A stretch of 64,000 bases of DNA from Gracilibacillus alcaliphilus (GTDB lineage: Bacteria > Bacillota > Bacilli > Bacillales > Amphibacillaceae): positions 68,567 to 132,566 of the forward strand of contig NZ_JAFBFA010000011.1 of assembly GCF_016909015.1 (NCBI RefSeq), in the 5' to 3' direction. The notes beneath the pieces are model-generated. The model had not been told where the DNA came from, did no database searches, and saw only the letters and a program-made list of their open reading frames with translations. A program made the position numbers and the translations under genes. Each line of letters starts with the position of its first letter. Position 1 is the first letter of the stretch. Positions 35,556 through 45,102 of this stretch are shown one piece after another.

Positions 35556-35617
35556 ACTATTGTAAAGATGTTGTTGTCATTTTGTAACACTTCATAGGAG
35601 TCATATTATTCCATTAG

Positions 35618-35684
35618 CCCCGTTTAGACGGGGTTTTCAAGCATCCTGACTTCCATCAGCAGGACACTCCGGCTGATGGAAGTC
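35618..35684 (+). terminator. Two tandem intrinsic terminators without an upstream gene
   Basis: CCCCGT/ACGGGG followed by TTTTC (35618-35637), then GACTTCCATCAGC/GCTGATGGAAGTC followed by TTGTTTT (35648-35684). The nearest plus-strand gene, tnrA, already has its own terminator 540 bp upstream. A small RNA from the intervening gap is possible, or they insulate the glycosyltransferase gene. Confidence 0.75.
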
Positions 35685-35770
35685 TTGTTTTATGATATGA
35701 TGTTGTAATGTTAATGACTTGGCGAATGTGTAAGTATGAACGTTCACATAAAAATGGAAGGGGAATTAAT

Positions 35771-36583
35771 ATGTTTCAACCGACAGTATCTATTATTGTT
35801 ACTACATATAATCGGCGGTACGAGCTAGCGGAATTATTTGCATCTTTAGCGGCTCAGACCTATCAGGATTTCGAAGTAATTATTGTGAATGATGCAGGTG
35901 AGCCGGTAGAGGATGTAGTAGCCTTATATCCTGAACTTTCTTGCCATTTGATCCATCTCACAGAGAACCATTATCATGTATATGCTCGTAATTGCGCTTT
36001 AAAGCACGTCCGAGGCAAATTTATTTTATTAATGGATGATGATGATTTGTTGTTGCCAACTCATTTAGAGGTAATGACAGCTGAACTGCAGGATTCCGAC
36101 CTTGTTTACTCTGATGTTGAAATTGTGAATTATCGGGAATCACATGGCCACAGAATACCGGTAAGTCATCAATTATTTGCCTATCACGGCGAGTTAACGG
36201 ATATGAGAAAGTTCTCGACTTTTGTTCCTTCCGGCAGTTTGTATCGTGCTACCATCCATCAGGAAATTGGTGATTTTGATGAAGCGGTCCGAAATTATTG
36301 GGATTGGGATTTTTTCTTGCGGACAGCCGAACGATTTCATGTAAAAAGAGTACCCATTGCTAGTGTGCTATACGCCTTTTCAGAAGAGGGAAACAATCAA
36401 TCGAAACAAACGGACCGCATGCGCAACTATCTTGATCGTTTATCTGCAAAACATAATCTGGGGGAACTTCCTACGATGAATTTTCGTTTGTTACTAGAAG
36501 AACCGGAAATGAAACGACGTCAGGCATGGAGTAAACGGATTTGGGACGGAGAATCAATGCCTGAAACCAGATTAAAGGAGTAG
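35771..36583 (+). CDS. Glycosyltransferase family 2
   Basis: 270 residues from ATG 35771, supported by AAGGGGA; a longer frame to 35708 has no start signal. The GT-A fold shows VSIIVTTYNRRYELAELFAS, VIIVNDAG and the metal-binding acidic cluster LLMDDDDLLLPTHLE, then an acceptor domain with YWDWDFFLR. No membrane helix is present. The acceptor is unknown. It lies 7 bp before a MATE pump gene, an unusual pairing. Confidence 0.88.
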   Translation: MFQPTVSIIVTTYNRRYELAELFASLAAQTYQDFEVIIVNDAGEPVEDVVALYPELSCHLIHLTENHYHVYARNCALKHVRGKFILLMDDDDLLLPTHLEVMTAELQDSDLVYSDVEIVNYRESHGHRIPVSHQLFAYHGELTDMRKFSTFVPSGSLYRATIHQEIGDFDEAVRNYWDWDFFLRTAERFHVKRVPIASVLYAFSEEGNNQSKQTDRMRNYLDRLSAKHNLGELPTMNFRLLLEEPEMKRRQAWSKRIWDGESMPETRLKE

Positions 36584-36590
36584 GTATGGT

Positions 36591-37925
36591 TTGAATAAAC
36601 AAAGAGATTTCACGGAAGGGAATATTTGGCGGGATTTAATCTTTTTTTCTTGGCCAATCATGCTGGCACAATTATTGCAGGTATCTTATCAGTTTGTTGA
36701 CAGCCTATGGATAGGAAACTTATTAGGCGCCAATGCCTTAGGTGCGGTCAATGTGGCCAGTGTTGTTATTTTTACAGTGCTCTCTTTTATTCTCGGGATC
36801 AATAATACGACGTTAACTATTCTCTCTCAACAAAAGGGAAGAGGGGATGAGGCGGGAATAGCCAGATATATCAATGCATTTGCTGTGACCTTAACTGCCT
36901 TAGGGTTAGTAGTGGGAATAGTGGGCTTTTTATTTGCCAAAACCATTATACAGCTATTAGGAACTCCGGCTGCTATGGTGGGAGAGGCTACTGTCTATTT
37001 ACAAATAAATACAGTCGGGATTTTGCTCCTAATTGGATATAATTTTATCAGTACGGTGCTTAGGGCGGTAGGTGACAGTAAATCGCCCTTGCGGTTTATT
37101 GGGTTAGCTGTTGTGTTAAATATTATACTTGATCCTCTCTTTATATCTTTTTTTGACTTAGGTGTGCAAGGTGCAGCGTTTGCTACTATTTTGTCGCAAG
37201 GTTTTTCATTTATTTATGGTGTTTATTATGTGATTAAACATCAATTAATTGCCTTGAAATGGCCGACATTACCAGCTTGGTCTGAGGTGAAATTAATCTT
37301 GAATTTAGGGATTCCATCGGGCTTGCAGATGGCTGTGATTTCTGCTGGATCTGCTGCTATTATGAGTGTTGTGACGGCACATGGTGAAGCGGCCGTGGCC
37401 GGATATAGTGCGGCACAGCGCTTGGACAGCATATTTATGCTGCCGGCACATGCCTTAGGGGCGACTGTTAATAGTATGGCCGGACAGAATATTGGCGTTG
37501 GTAAATGGGAACGTGTAAAGCAAATTGCGCTGTATGGTGTGGTATATAATACGCTGATTATGGTTGTGATTATGTTTTCGCTGATCTTTTTTGCAGAGAA
37601 TGGCATTCGGCTGTTTATCCAAGAACAGGCTGCGGTTCAATTTGGAGCGGATTACTTGTTCATTGTGGCTTTTTTTTATCCATTTTTGGGTGTGAATTTT
37701 ATCCTGAATGGTATAGTACGAGCAGCAGGAGCAATGTATCAGGTACTGATCTTGAATCTGTTATCTTTCTGGGCGCTGCGTTATCCGTTAACTTACCTTT
37801 TCTCCAAGTGGCTGGGAGAAGTGGGAATTGGTTATGGAATTGGGGTTAGTTTTGTGATCAGCAGTGGACTGGCCTTCTTGTATTATCGGTTTGGAAAATG
37901 GAAGAATAAACGCATCTTTTCATAA
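36591..37925 (+). CDS. MATE family efflux transporter
   Basis: 444-residue membrane protein with 12 predicted helices. The MATE features are PIMLAQLLQVSYQFVDSLWIGNLLG in the first half, GIPSGLQMAVISAGSAAIMS in the second, and GATVNSMAGQNIGVGKWERVK. It likely exports drugs or metabolites by Na+ or H+ antiport. It starts at TTG 36591 with an AGGAG-type site overlapping the end of the glycosyltransferase gene, so the two are probably co-transcribed. Confidence 0.9.
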   Translation: MNKQRDFTEGNIWRDLIFFSWPIMLAQLLQVSYQFVDSLWIGNLLGANALGAVNVASVVIFTVLSFILGINNTTLTILSQQKGRGDEAGIARYINAFAVTLTALGLVVGIVGFLFAKTIIQLLGTPAAMVGEATVYLQINTVGILLLIGYNFISTVLRAVGDSKSPLRFIGLAVVLNIILDPLFISFFDLGVQGAAFATILSQGFSFIYGVYYVIKHQLIALKWPTLPAWSEVKLILNLGIPSGLQMAVISAGSAAIMSVVTAHGEAAVAGYSAAQRLDSIFMLPAHALGATVNSMAGQNIGVGKWERVKQIALYGVVYNTLIMVVIMFSLIFFAENGIRLFIQEQAAVQFGADYLFIVAFFYPFLGVNFILNGIVRAAGAMYQVLILNLLSFWALRYPLTYLFSKWLGEVGIGYGIGVSFVISSGLAFLYYRFGKWKNKRIFS

Positions 37926-38090
37926 GGAAAAAGCCTTGTGAAAGGTGCTTCCTTGTGTTTGTAATCGCTTTATTGTAGTATTTAAATAAAGCTAGGATGT
38001 TACGTCTGTTAAACATTAAACTGCTTAGGCGAAAAATTACGGATGGTTACATCAGAATAAAACAGAGACAGGCGAAAGGAGTGGCATGCA

Positions 38091-39074
38091 ATGATTAGAG
38101 TAGGATTTGTAGGAACTGGAGGATTCACTCAGCATCATATCAGTTTTTTACAGGAGTTCGAAAATGTAAAAGTGGTGGGTTTTGTGGGTTCGTCTGAAGA
38201 AAAGGCAGCCAATTTTGCCAATCGGTATAAAGATACGACAGGTTATGCCAGTCTGGAGTCTATGATCAAACACGAGCAGTTGGATGCAGTTTATATCTGT
38301 GTACCGCCAATGGGACATGAAAATTACGAGGAATTGCTAATCGACAAGGGCATTCCGTTTTTGGTGGAAAAGCCATTAGGTGTTGATGAAATGCAGGTGA
38401 GGCAAGTAAGGGATAAGGTGAAGGAAACGCATCATCTCACCTCTGTTGGCTATCATTTTCGTTATATGGATACGATAAAATTATTTCAAGACAAGCTTCA
38501 TTATGTGAATGTAGGGGCGGTTCTCGGCAAATGGATGGGATCCATGCCAAATGTCTATTGGTGGAAAAACCAGCAACAATCAGGCGGACAGTTTAATGAA
38601 CAGACGACACATATTGTTGATTTGATTCGCTATCTGTTTGGTGAAGTGAAATCTGTCTATGCCCAAGAAACCAATGCTATTACCCAGCAGCGAGATTCTT
38701 CCGTCACAGTGGCAGATGTTGGTTTATTTACACTGACAATGGAAAATGGCCTGATCATTCAAGTGACCAATACAGCTGTGCTGCCTGATGGAGTAGGAGA
38801 AGTTGGGTTGAAGGCATATACCGATCAGGGAATTATCGATTGGCAGCCGGGACATATAGATATGCAAACACATGCCAAGCTGGAGAAATATTTGAACAAA
38901 CAGAACCCTTACAGAAAAGAGAGCGAGGCATTTCTTCATGCAGTAGCAACTGGTGACCGCTCGAAGATATTATCCACTTACGAAGACAGCTGGCATACAT
39001 TTGCTGTTGCTTTGGCAGCGCGGAGATCTATTCAAGAGAACCGCGTCGTGCATTTAGGGGAGTGGGATGTATAA
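38091..39074 (+). CDS. Gfo/Idh/MocA-family oxidoreductase
   Basis: 327 residues. An N-terminal Rossmann domain with VGFVGTGGFTQHH is followed by the family motif EKPLGV (FLVEKPLGVDE), where the Lys is catalytic, and a C-terminal alpha/beta domain with GGQFNEQTTHIVDLIRYLFGEV. It acts on a sugar or sugar-derivative with NAD(P). AAAGGAG precedes ATG 38091. There is no operon partner to reveal the substrate. Confidence 0.9.
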   Translation: MIRVGFVGTGGFTQHHISFLQEFENVKVVGFVGSSEEKAANFANRYKDTTGYASLESMIKHEQLDAVYICVPPMGHENYEELLIDKGIPFLVEKPLGVDEMQVRQVRDKVKETHHLTSVGYHFRYMDTIKLFQDKLHYVNVGAVLGKWMGSMPNVYWWKNQQQSGGQFNEQTTHIVDLIRYLFGEVKSVYAQETNAITQQRDSSVTVADVGLFTLTMENGLIIQVTNTAVLPDGVGEVGLKAYTDQGIIDWQPGHIDMQTHAKLEKYLNKQNPYRKESEAFLHAVATGDRSKILSTYEDSWHTFAVALAARRSIQENRVVHLGEWDV

Positions 39075-39222
39075 GGTAAGATGTTAAGGAGCATAGTAAG
39101 CCTATAGGATAAAGTGAGACTTATCAGGGTGTCAGGAGTTCAAGCTTTTTTGACTTTGGACATTTAAACAAGAACTCCCAGACAAGGGACACTGTGATAA
39201 AAACTTCCTAGAGGTGATCATG

Positions 39223-39861
39223 ATGAAGAAGCAAATGGTCTTAAGTATCCTGAGTTTGAGTTTAGTCGGTATGATGGCTGGCTGTAACAAATCGTCGTTA
39301 ATACCAGAAGAGAACATTCAGCCTGAATATATCAGTTATCAGGATGAACGACAGCCAGCAGATGAAAATGAAGGCCTCCCAGTAACGCCTGGCCGTGAAC
39401 AAAATATCTTTGAAGAATCAGACCGTTTCTATAACATGAGGCAGCAAGGAGAAGCGCAGCAAAGAAATTTGACCACCGAAATAAATACAGGTGTGGTACA
39501 AGAGATGTTGGAAGCTACAAATAAAGTAAGGCAAGAGCATGGTATTGATCCATTGTTAGTAGATCCAAAGTTAGCCGAGGCGGCCCAAAAACAGGCAGAA
39601 GACCATGCAGCACAAGCAAATGGCTCGTCAGACTTAGGCACAGCCGAGGATATGCTCCAATATACAGGAATCCATTATCGGAAATTAGTGCAGAATCGTT
39701 TATCTGGCCAGGTTTCAGCTGAACAAGCAGTACAAGAATGGATGAATCAGCAAGAAGCGCGCAGCCATCTACTGGACGAAGATCTGACACATACTGGAGT
39801 TGGTTATGTATCAGAGGGGCACTATTGGGTACAGTTGTTTATGCAGAGAGAAAATATTTAG
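39223..39861 (+). CDS. CAP/SCP-domain lipoprotein
   Basis: About 212 residues. The signal peptide MKKQMVLSILSLSLVGMM ends in lipobox MAGC, so it is membrane-anchored outside the cell. An acidic linker is followed by a CAP domain (VRQEHGIDPLLVDPKLAEAAQKQAEDHA ... HTGVGYVSEGHYWVQLF), like YkwD-type proteins. GAGGTGA fits ATG 39223 or 39220. A terminator follows. The function of bacterial CAP domains is not established. Confidence 0.85.
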   Translation: MKKQMVLSILSLSLVGMMAGCNKSSLIPEENIQPEYISYQDERQPADENEGLPVTPGREQNIFEESDRFYNMRQQGEAQQRNLTTEINTGVVQEMLEATNKVRQEHGIDPLLVDPKLAEAAQKQAEDHAAQANGSSDLGTAEDMLQYTGIHYRKLVQNRLSGQVSAEQAVQEWMNQQEARSHLLDEDLTHTGVGYVSEGHYWVQLFMQRENI

Positions 39862-39864
39862 TAA

Positions 39865-39897
39865 AAAGAGGCTGGCTTTGGAAAGGCTGGCCTCTTT
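39865..39897 (+). terminator. Terminator after the CAP-domain gene
   Basis: AAAGAGGC pairs with GCCTCTTT across a 17-base loop that contains a GGCT/GGCC partial pairing. It lies 4 bp past the stop, with convergent kptA beyond. Confidence 0.75.
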
Positions 39898-39950
39898 AGT
39901 TACTGTGGCAAAGTAAAAGAAAAGTGCAGCAGGGAGAAGCTTTACGGGCG

Positions 39951-40511
39951 TTAAGTACCATGATATACAGTAAGGAACTGATAAGGTATTTCATCCGCCA
40001 GCCAAACTTTTTCATTTCCTCGATAAAATTTGATACCTTCTGCCAGCGCTTTTTCTGTATCTACTCTCCATATTATCGGCTGGGCATTTTTTCGTTTACC
40101 TACGGAATAAGCTGTGTCAAGATCCACAGCTAAATGGACATATTGTCTGGCCATTGGCAGCAACCCTTTTTCTTTAATAGAAATTGTTGACAGGGGAGAA
40201 CTCCCGTGATAAAGCTGTTTAGGAGGCTGTGCTTCTTTTTTTAGAATCTTCATTGGCACCGAATGTCCATAAATGGCGCGGATTTTTCCTGCATTTATTT
40301 CGTATCTTTTTTTCTCAGCCAGCTCTATCATTCGTTGTAAATCCTCCGCAGTGACATATGTCCATTGATCAGATTGCTGCAGAGATGTTAATAATTGTTG
40401 GATAGATACCCAGCCTTCCTGATCCAGTTCTAATTCGTATTCCCAAGGGGCATGACGTAATGCATAAGATATTTCTTTGCTTAATTTGGCGTGAAACGAT
40501 TGTTTACTCAT
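39951..40511 (-). CDS. kptA: RNA 2'-phosphotransferase KptA/Tpt1
   Basis: 186 residues from ATG 40511 behind GGAGGG. Tpt1/KptA signatures are SYALRHAPWEYELELDQEGWV in the N-terminal winged domain and IRAIYGHSVP, LYHGSS and HLAVDLDTAYSVGKR in the ADP-ribosyltransferase-like domain, which carry the Arg-His-Arg-Arg catalytic set. The enzyme moves a 2'-phosphate from RNA to NAD+. Bacterial hosts have no known tRNA splicing, so its natural target here is uncertain; ADP-ribosylation of RNA ends is one proposal. Confidence 0.92.
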   Translation of the reverse strand: MSKQSFHAKLSKEISYALRHAPWEYELELDQEGWVSIQQLLTSLQQSDQWTYVTAEDLQRMIELAEKKRYEINAGKIRAIYGHSVPMKILKKEAQPPKQLYHGSSPLSTISIKEKGLLPMARQYVHLAVDLDTAYSVGKRKNAQPIIWRVDTEKALAEGIKFYRGNEKVWLADEIPYQFLTVYHGT

Positions 40512-40613
40512 ATTGCTCCCTCCAGTTACTATGAAATAATTGTTGTAGAACAAATCAACACTTACTTAATATTTTGATGTGAGATATCCCCATGAAGTCT
40601 TATCATTGGCAGA

Positions 40614-41180
40614 TTATTCTCGATTTCTACTGTAGACAAGCATGCAGGATGAATATAAGGGAGGTTCCAAATATCTGAAGGCACGATTTTCAAAATAAGC
40701 CATTACTATTTTGACTACTACGGTATGTGTTACAATTAATATATCTGTTCCCTTGTGATGATCGATAATATCTTTGATCTTTGGCAGCACTCTATCCTGG
40801 ACGTCTGTCAATGATTCACCAGAATTTGCTTGAAAGAGATGAGGGGTCTCCCAGAAAGCGTCAAATTGCTCTGGATCTTGTTTCTTTATATCCTCTTGTT
40901 TTTGACCTTCCCATTTCCCTAGGTTTATTTCCTTCAACAGGTCTGTTTTTATAATTGGCGTTTTTGCTTTACCGTCAATGATTTCTGCTGTTCGGACAGC
41001 TCTTGTGCTTGGACTTGTGTATATACAGTCAAAATTAACAGAATCTAAAGTGTTGCCGAGCCATTGAGCTTGCTGTTCTCCTAACAGTGTTAATGCGGAA
41101 TCTTGGTGCCCTTGCATCCTTTTTTGAATATTCCATTCGGTTTGTCCGTGTCTTACGATATATAATGTTGTTTTCGTCAT
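40614..41180 (-). CDS. Histidine phosphatase family protein (PhoE-like)
   Basis: 188 residues. The catalytic RHG is in LYIVRHGQTEWN, the second His in VTHTVVVKI, and YTSPSTRAVRTAEII and LGKWEGQ complete the phosphoglycerate-mutase-like fold. It resembles the broad-specificity phosphatase PhoE of Bacillus. ATG 41180 is better spaced from GGGAGGG than the ATG at 41183. It lies between kptA and a Nudix gene on the same strand. Confidence 0.9.
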   Translation of the reverse strand: MTKTTLYIVRHGQTEWNIQKRMQGHQDSALTLLGEQQAQWLGNTLDSVNFDCIYTSPSTRAVRTAEIIDGKAKTPIIKTDLLKEINLGKWEGQKQEDIKKQDPEQFDAFWETPHLFQANSGESLTDVQDRVLPKIKDIIDHHKGTDILIVTHTVVVKIVMAYFENRAFRYLEPPLYSSCMLVYSRNRE

Positions 41181-41261
41181 CATTTTACCCTCCCGTAGAA
41201 TTATTGGAGCGAATAAATATATAGCAGAAAGACTAGCTTTGAGTATTGGTTGAATAAAGAA

Positions 41262-41753
41262 CTATATTGGAGCTGCTTCTAATCTGCTATATTTGTATGC
41301 TGTTAAGGTAGACTTCTCAATAGTACAGTGATGATGATATCTATTATTATCTCCTAGAAGAATAGGTAAGTAATGGGGGAGCATTTCTCCAACTCCGAAG
41401 TTATCTTCTGTAAGTAACCAAGGGAGCTTTTTCCAGTCGAGTATTCCTTCATTGGTCGCTCTAGGAGTGGTGTAGGTATATTCTTTATCTAGGTTGACCT
41501 GAAATACATACAGCCCGCCTGTTAGATGGTTATCAATAACCCAGGTGATCACACCTTTGTCTAGCATAGCTTCATGAGGAACGGTGATTCCTGTCTCCTC
41601 TTCTATCTCACGAACAATACATTCTAAAGGTGATTCACCATCTGTCATTTTTCCGCCAACCCCATTCCATAATCCCTGCATAGGAGCATATTCTCTGTTT
41701 AGCATTAAGAGCTCATTGTTTCTTTTAACAAAACATAACGTTTGATTGTACAT
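41262..41753 (-). CDS. Nudix hydrolase
   Basis: 163 residues with a complete Nudix box GGKMTDGESPLECIVREIEEETGI shortened to its key residues G, E, REIEEETG. The N-terminal CFVKRNNELLMLNR and QGLWNGVGGK are like 8-oxo-dGTP/NTP diphosphatases (MutT/YtkD type). It probably cleans damaged nucleotides. An AAGGAG-type site lies before ATG 41753. Confidence 0.88.
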   Translation of the reverse strand: MYNQTLCFVKRNNELLMLNREYAPMQGLWNGVGGKMTDGESPLECIVREIEEETGITVPHEAMLDKGVITWVIDNHLTGGLYVFQVNLDKEYTYTTPRATNEGILDWKKLPWLLTEDNFGVGEMLPHYLPILLGDNNRYHHHCTIEKSTLTAYKYSRLEAAPI

Positions 41754-41969
41754 GATTTTTCACTCCTTTAGTTAACTATACCAGAAGAGCGATATAGTGT
41801 GACCCCGATAATATAAAGCCCCATTACGATCTGGGAGCTGCTATAAACGCATGGCACTTCCATTTTTCTACTCCTTATAAAAACCGAATAATTCAACTGT
41901 TCCCCTTTTCTTTATTCGGAATAACACCTATAATAGAAAGTTATTAGTACATATAACGGAGGGGGCAGC

Positions 41970-43136
41970 TTGTTGTCACGTGGAGAGTCGATACTACCTT
42001 TGAAAATGCTGTTGTTTTGTTATCATGGAGCAAATACGATTATTGTCAGCTTTCTTCCTTTATATCTGCAATCGGAAGGGCTTTCAGGGACGGAAATTGG
42101 CTGGGTGATGGCGATTGGGCCATTTGCAGCGATTTTTTCGCAACCGTATTGGGGATATATGAGTGATAAGTATCAAACCGTCAAAAAGATTTTAATGCTC
42201 TGTTTAATAGGAATGATTATCAGCAGCTTTTTCTTTTTGCAAATGAGTACGCTGGCTTTATTATTGCCTTTTGCTGCAGCGTTCTTTTTCTTTTCTTCAC
42301 CAGTCGGTGCATTAACGGACAGTTTGGCCCAGCGCCGGGCTAATCAGCTTGGTATTTCATTTGGGTCGATTCGGACATGGGGATCCATTGGTTTTGCTGT
42401 GTCGTCACTAGCTGTGGGGGAGCTGTTAGATCAAATTGGCATCGGTTATATTATCTGGCCGTATATTACCGTAGCTTTGGCAGCATTCCTGATCAGTACG
42501 CGCATAGTAGATGCAAAGGTGACCACGAAGCCAATTCAACTGAAGGATGTAGGTTTACTCATTCGGAGCAAACCATATGTTATTTTTCTTGTACTTATGA
42601 TGTTTATTACAATTGCCCATCGCGCTAATGATAGTTTTATTGGTATTTACATTGCCTCATTAGGTGGTACGGAAAATATGGTAGGGATTGCCTGGTTTGC
42701 TGGTGTCGCAAGTGAGGCGGTCATTTTTGCAACGGCAGGATGGTGGTTTAGGAAATATCATCCGTTGATCTTTATTCTGGGAGCAGGAATTCTTTATGTT
42801 ATCCGTTGGTATTTTTATAGTGTGGTAGAAAATCCTGTCTGGATTGTTTCATTTCAATTTTTGCATGGATTCACATTTGGGATCTTCTATATCACCGCAT
42901 TTCAATATATTACCCGTTTAATCCCGAACAAAGTTCAGGCAACTGGCCATCTAGTTTTTGCGGCTACCTTTATTGGCGTTTCTGGCATTATCGGTTCTTT
43001 GCTAGGCGGTCTTATATTAGAGCAGTTAGGCGGTTCAGCTTTATACTTGTCTATGGCGATATTAACGGCGGTAGGTGTTGTGTTCATACTAATCTATCAT
43101 ATCCTTCCGTTTGGTAAATCTAAAAAAATCAGGTGA
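41970..43136 (+). CDS. MFS transporter, PPP-family type
   Basis: 388 residues, 12 helices. LQSEGLSGTEIGWVMAIGPFAAIFSQPYWGYMSDK and SIRTWGSIGFAVSSLAVG fit the LacY-like/phenylpropionate permease group of MFS carriers. It starts at TTG 41970 behind GGAGGGGG. It lies 6 bp before a frameshifted AEC-type carrier gene and is likely to share its transcript. The substrate is unknown. Confidence 0.88.
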   Translation: MLSRGESILPLKMLLFCYHGANTIIVSFLPLYLQSEGLSGTEIGWVMAIGPFAAIFSQPYWGYMSDKYQTVKKILMLCLIGMIISSFFFLQMSTLALLLPFAAAFFFFSSPVGALTDSLAQRRANQLGISFGSIRTWGSIGFAVSSLAVGELLDQIGIGYIIWPYITVALAAFLISTRIVDAKVTTKPIQLKDVGLLIRSKPYVIFLVLMMFITIAHRANDSFIGIYIASLGGTENMVGIAWFAGVASEAVIFATAGWWFRKYHPLIFILGAGILYVIRWYFYSVVENPVWIVSFQFLHGFTFGIFYITAFQYITRLIPNKVQATGHLVFAATFIGVSGIIGSLLGGLILEQLGGSALYLSMAILTAVGVVFILIYHILPFGKSKKIR

Positions 43137-43142
43137 TAGGTC

Positions 43143-44049
43143 ATGGAGTTTCTTGGAGTGTTAATTCCTATTTTCGGTATATTTGCGATTGGATATATAG
43201 GAATGAAATTTTTACATATAGACATTAAGCCGATTTCTACGATGACATTATATCTAATGTCGCCGATCTTGGCATTTCGGACGTTTTATCAAAATGAATT
43301 AAATATGGATTATGTGTATCTTGGTGCTTTTTTTATTAGTATTATGCTTGATTAGTTTGTTGTTTTGTTCCGTGGTTGGTTTTATTCGAAAATGGGATCA
43401 GCCGGTTACGAGCGGTTTTATTCTTGGCTCCGTGTTTATGAATAATGGAAATTATGGAGCGCCCCTAGTTCTCTTAGTATTTGGAGAGAAAGGCTTTCAC
43501 TATGCTATTATCCTAATGGTGTTGCAAACATTGATTATGTGTACGATTGGCATTTATTTTGCAGCTAAAGGCGGTGCAGACGGCCGCAAATTTAGGATCT
43601 CTCCTTTGAAAGATGTGATTAAGGTGCCGATTATTTATGGTGCAATTTTTGGTATTATTCTGAATCTAAGTGGACTTCCGCTGAATAGTCAAACAATGAC
43701 CGCATTGGATATGGTGGCTGACGCAACGATTCCTACCATTATGATTGTGTTAGGGATGCAGCTTGCTAATATAAAATTGAGCGAGTTCGAATTCGGGAGG
43801 GTTAGCCTGGCTGTATTATTTAAGCTAGTGTTGGCTCCTGTTCTTGCGTATTTTTTGACACTGCCGCTGCCTTTGGATGATATGGTCAAACAGATCCTGA
43901 TTCTTACAGCAGCCATGCCAACTGCCGCCAATACAACGATGTATGCCTTGCAGTTTGGTGCGCGGCCAGGCTTTGTATCAAGTGTGACGCTAATCACAAC
44001 CTTATTAAGTATTGTTACCTTACCGATTCTGCTGATCATGCTTACTTAG
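43143..44049 (+). pseudogene. AEC-family (auxin efflux carrier-like) transporter, frameshifted
   Basis: The first 60 or so codons (MEFLGVLIPIFGIFAIGYIG ... MDYVYLGAF) and the rest (LLVLCLISLLFCSVVGFIRK ... LPILLIMLT) are in different frames. The break is a run of seven T's at 43328-43334. Removing one T joins the halves into a continuous protein of about 300 residues, the normal AEC length, with the conserved GNYGAPLVLLVFG and MPTAANTTMYALQFG. It is either a recent pseudogene or a homopolymer error. A separate internal start is unlikely. Confidence 0.85.
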
Positions 44050-44216
44050 GGGAGGGGAAAATTCTAGATTCTTTTATCATGAATGAGGAGATAACTGACT
44101 GAATTTTCTGAATAGTTCAACTTATAAAATGTTCGTATGAATGGTTGAAGAACCTTAAGAAAAGTGCTATAGTTACTATGGTAAATTTGTATAAATACAA
44201 AACGGAGTGAATATTT

Positions 44217-45020
44217 ATGAATAAATGGTTAACAGCTTTATCTGTGATCCTGCTGGCAATGGTATTAGCTGCTTGCGGGTCAAGTGATAATACAGAGAAT
44301 GGTAATGCAGACGGTGATCAAAAAACATTAAAGGTAGCTACAGAGTCTAACTTTATGCCATTCTCCTATCAAAGCAAGGGAGAAGTTGTCGGCTTTGATA
44401 TGGATATTTTAGAGGCGGTCATGGCGGAAGCCGGATATGAATATGAAGTAGAAAACTTAAGCTGGGAAGCTATGCTTATTTCTGTCGAACAACAAGACTC
44501 AGATTTGGCAATGGCGGGTATTACCATTAATGAGAAACGTCAAGAAATGTACGATCTATCCAGTCCGTACTTTGAATCTACACATAAAGTGGTTTTTCCT
44601 GAAGGGGAAGGGATCACTAGCGGGGAAGATATCAAAGATTTGAAAGTTGGCGTACAAGCAGGAACAACAGGGGAAGAAGCCGCTGAGAAAATCCTTGGGA
44701 AAAACGCTAATAACTTGTCGAAATATGATTCTAATACATTGGCTTTAATGGCTTTACAGTCTGGTGATATTGAAGCAGTAGTAACTGATAATGTAGTAGC
44801 TGATGAATATATTGCCAACAATCCAGACGCTGCTGTAGAAATGATTGAAGATCCAGAGACGTTTGAATCAGAGTTTTACGGTATTCTATTACCGAAGGAC
44901 AGCGAGCTAACGGATGAGGTTAATGAAGCACTAGCTACAGTCATTGAAGACGGAAGATATGCGGAAATTTACGAAGAGTGGTTTGGTGTAGAGCCGAATA
45001 TTGAGGCAATAACTCAATAA
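44217..45020 (+). CDS. Polar amino acid ABC transporter, binding lipoprotein (ArtP-like)
   Basis: 267 residues. A signal peptide with lipobox LAAC at Cys20, an acidic linker, and a family-3 solute-binding domain (VATESNFMPFSYQSKGEVVGFDMDI, DLAMAGITINEKRQEMYDLSSPY, GTTGEEAAE). It delivers an amino acid, perhaps Arg, Gln or cystine, to the permease encoded downstream. The terminator and new promoter between this gene and the permease gene imply separate or excess expression of the binding protein. Confidence 0.9.
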   Translation: MNKWLTALSVILLAMVLAACGSSDNTENGNADGDQKTLKVATESNFMPFSYQSKGEVVGFDMDILEAVMAEAGYEYEVENLSWEAMLISVEQQDSDLAMAGITINEKRQEMYDLSSPYFESTHKVVFPEGEGITSGEDIKDLKVGVQAGTTGEEAAEKILGKNANNLSKYDSNTLALMALQSGDIEAVVTDNVVADEYIANNPDAAVEMIEDPETFESEFYGILLPKDSELTDEVNEALATVIEDGRYAEIYEEWFGVEPNIEAITQ

Positions 45021-45071
45021 AGTAAGCCTTCCATCAAGGGGGAGTTTCCGCCGATGAAAGAGCCCTGTCAA

Positions 45072-45102
45072 AAAAAGCGTAGCGACAACCGTTACGCTTT
45101 TT
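45072..45102 (+). terminator. Terminator between binding-protein and permease genes
   Basis: AAAAAGCGTA pairs with TACGCTTTTT around an 11-base loop. A TATAAT (45175-45180) lies 73 bp further on, about 57 bp before the permease start, so the permease and ATPase can be transcribed independently. Confidence 0.8.

Noticed and set aside
43312..44049. Separate downstream transporter gene starting at an internal ATG
   Set aside because: It overlaps the upstream frame, has no ribosome binding site and lacks the N-terminal helices of AEC carriers. One-base correction in the T7 run restores a single gene.
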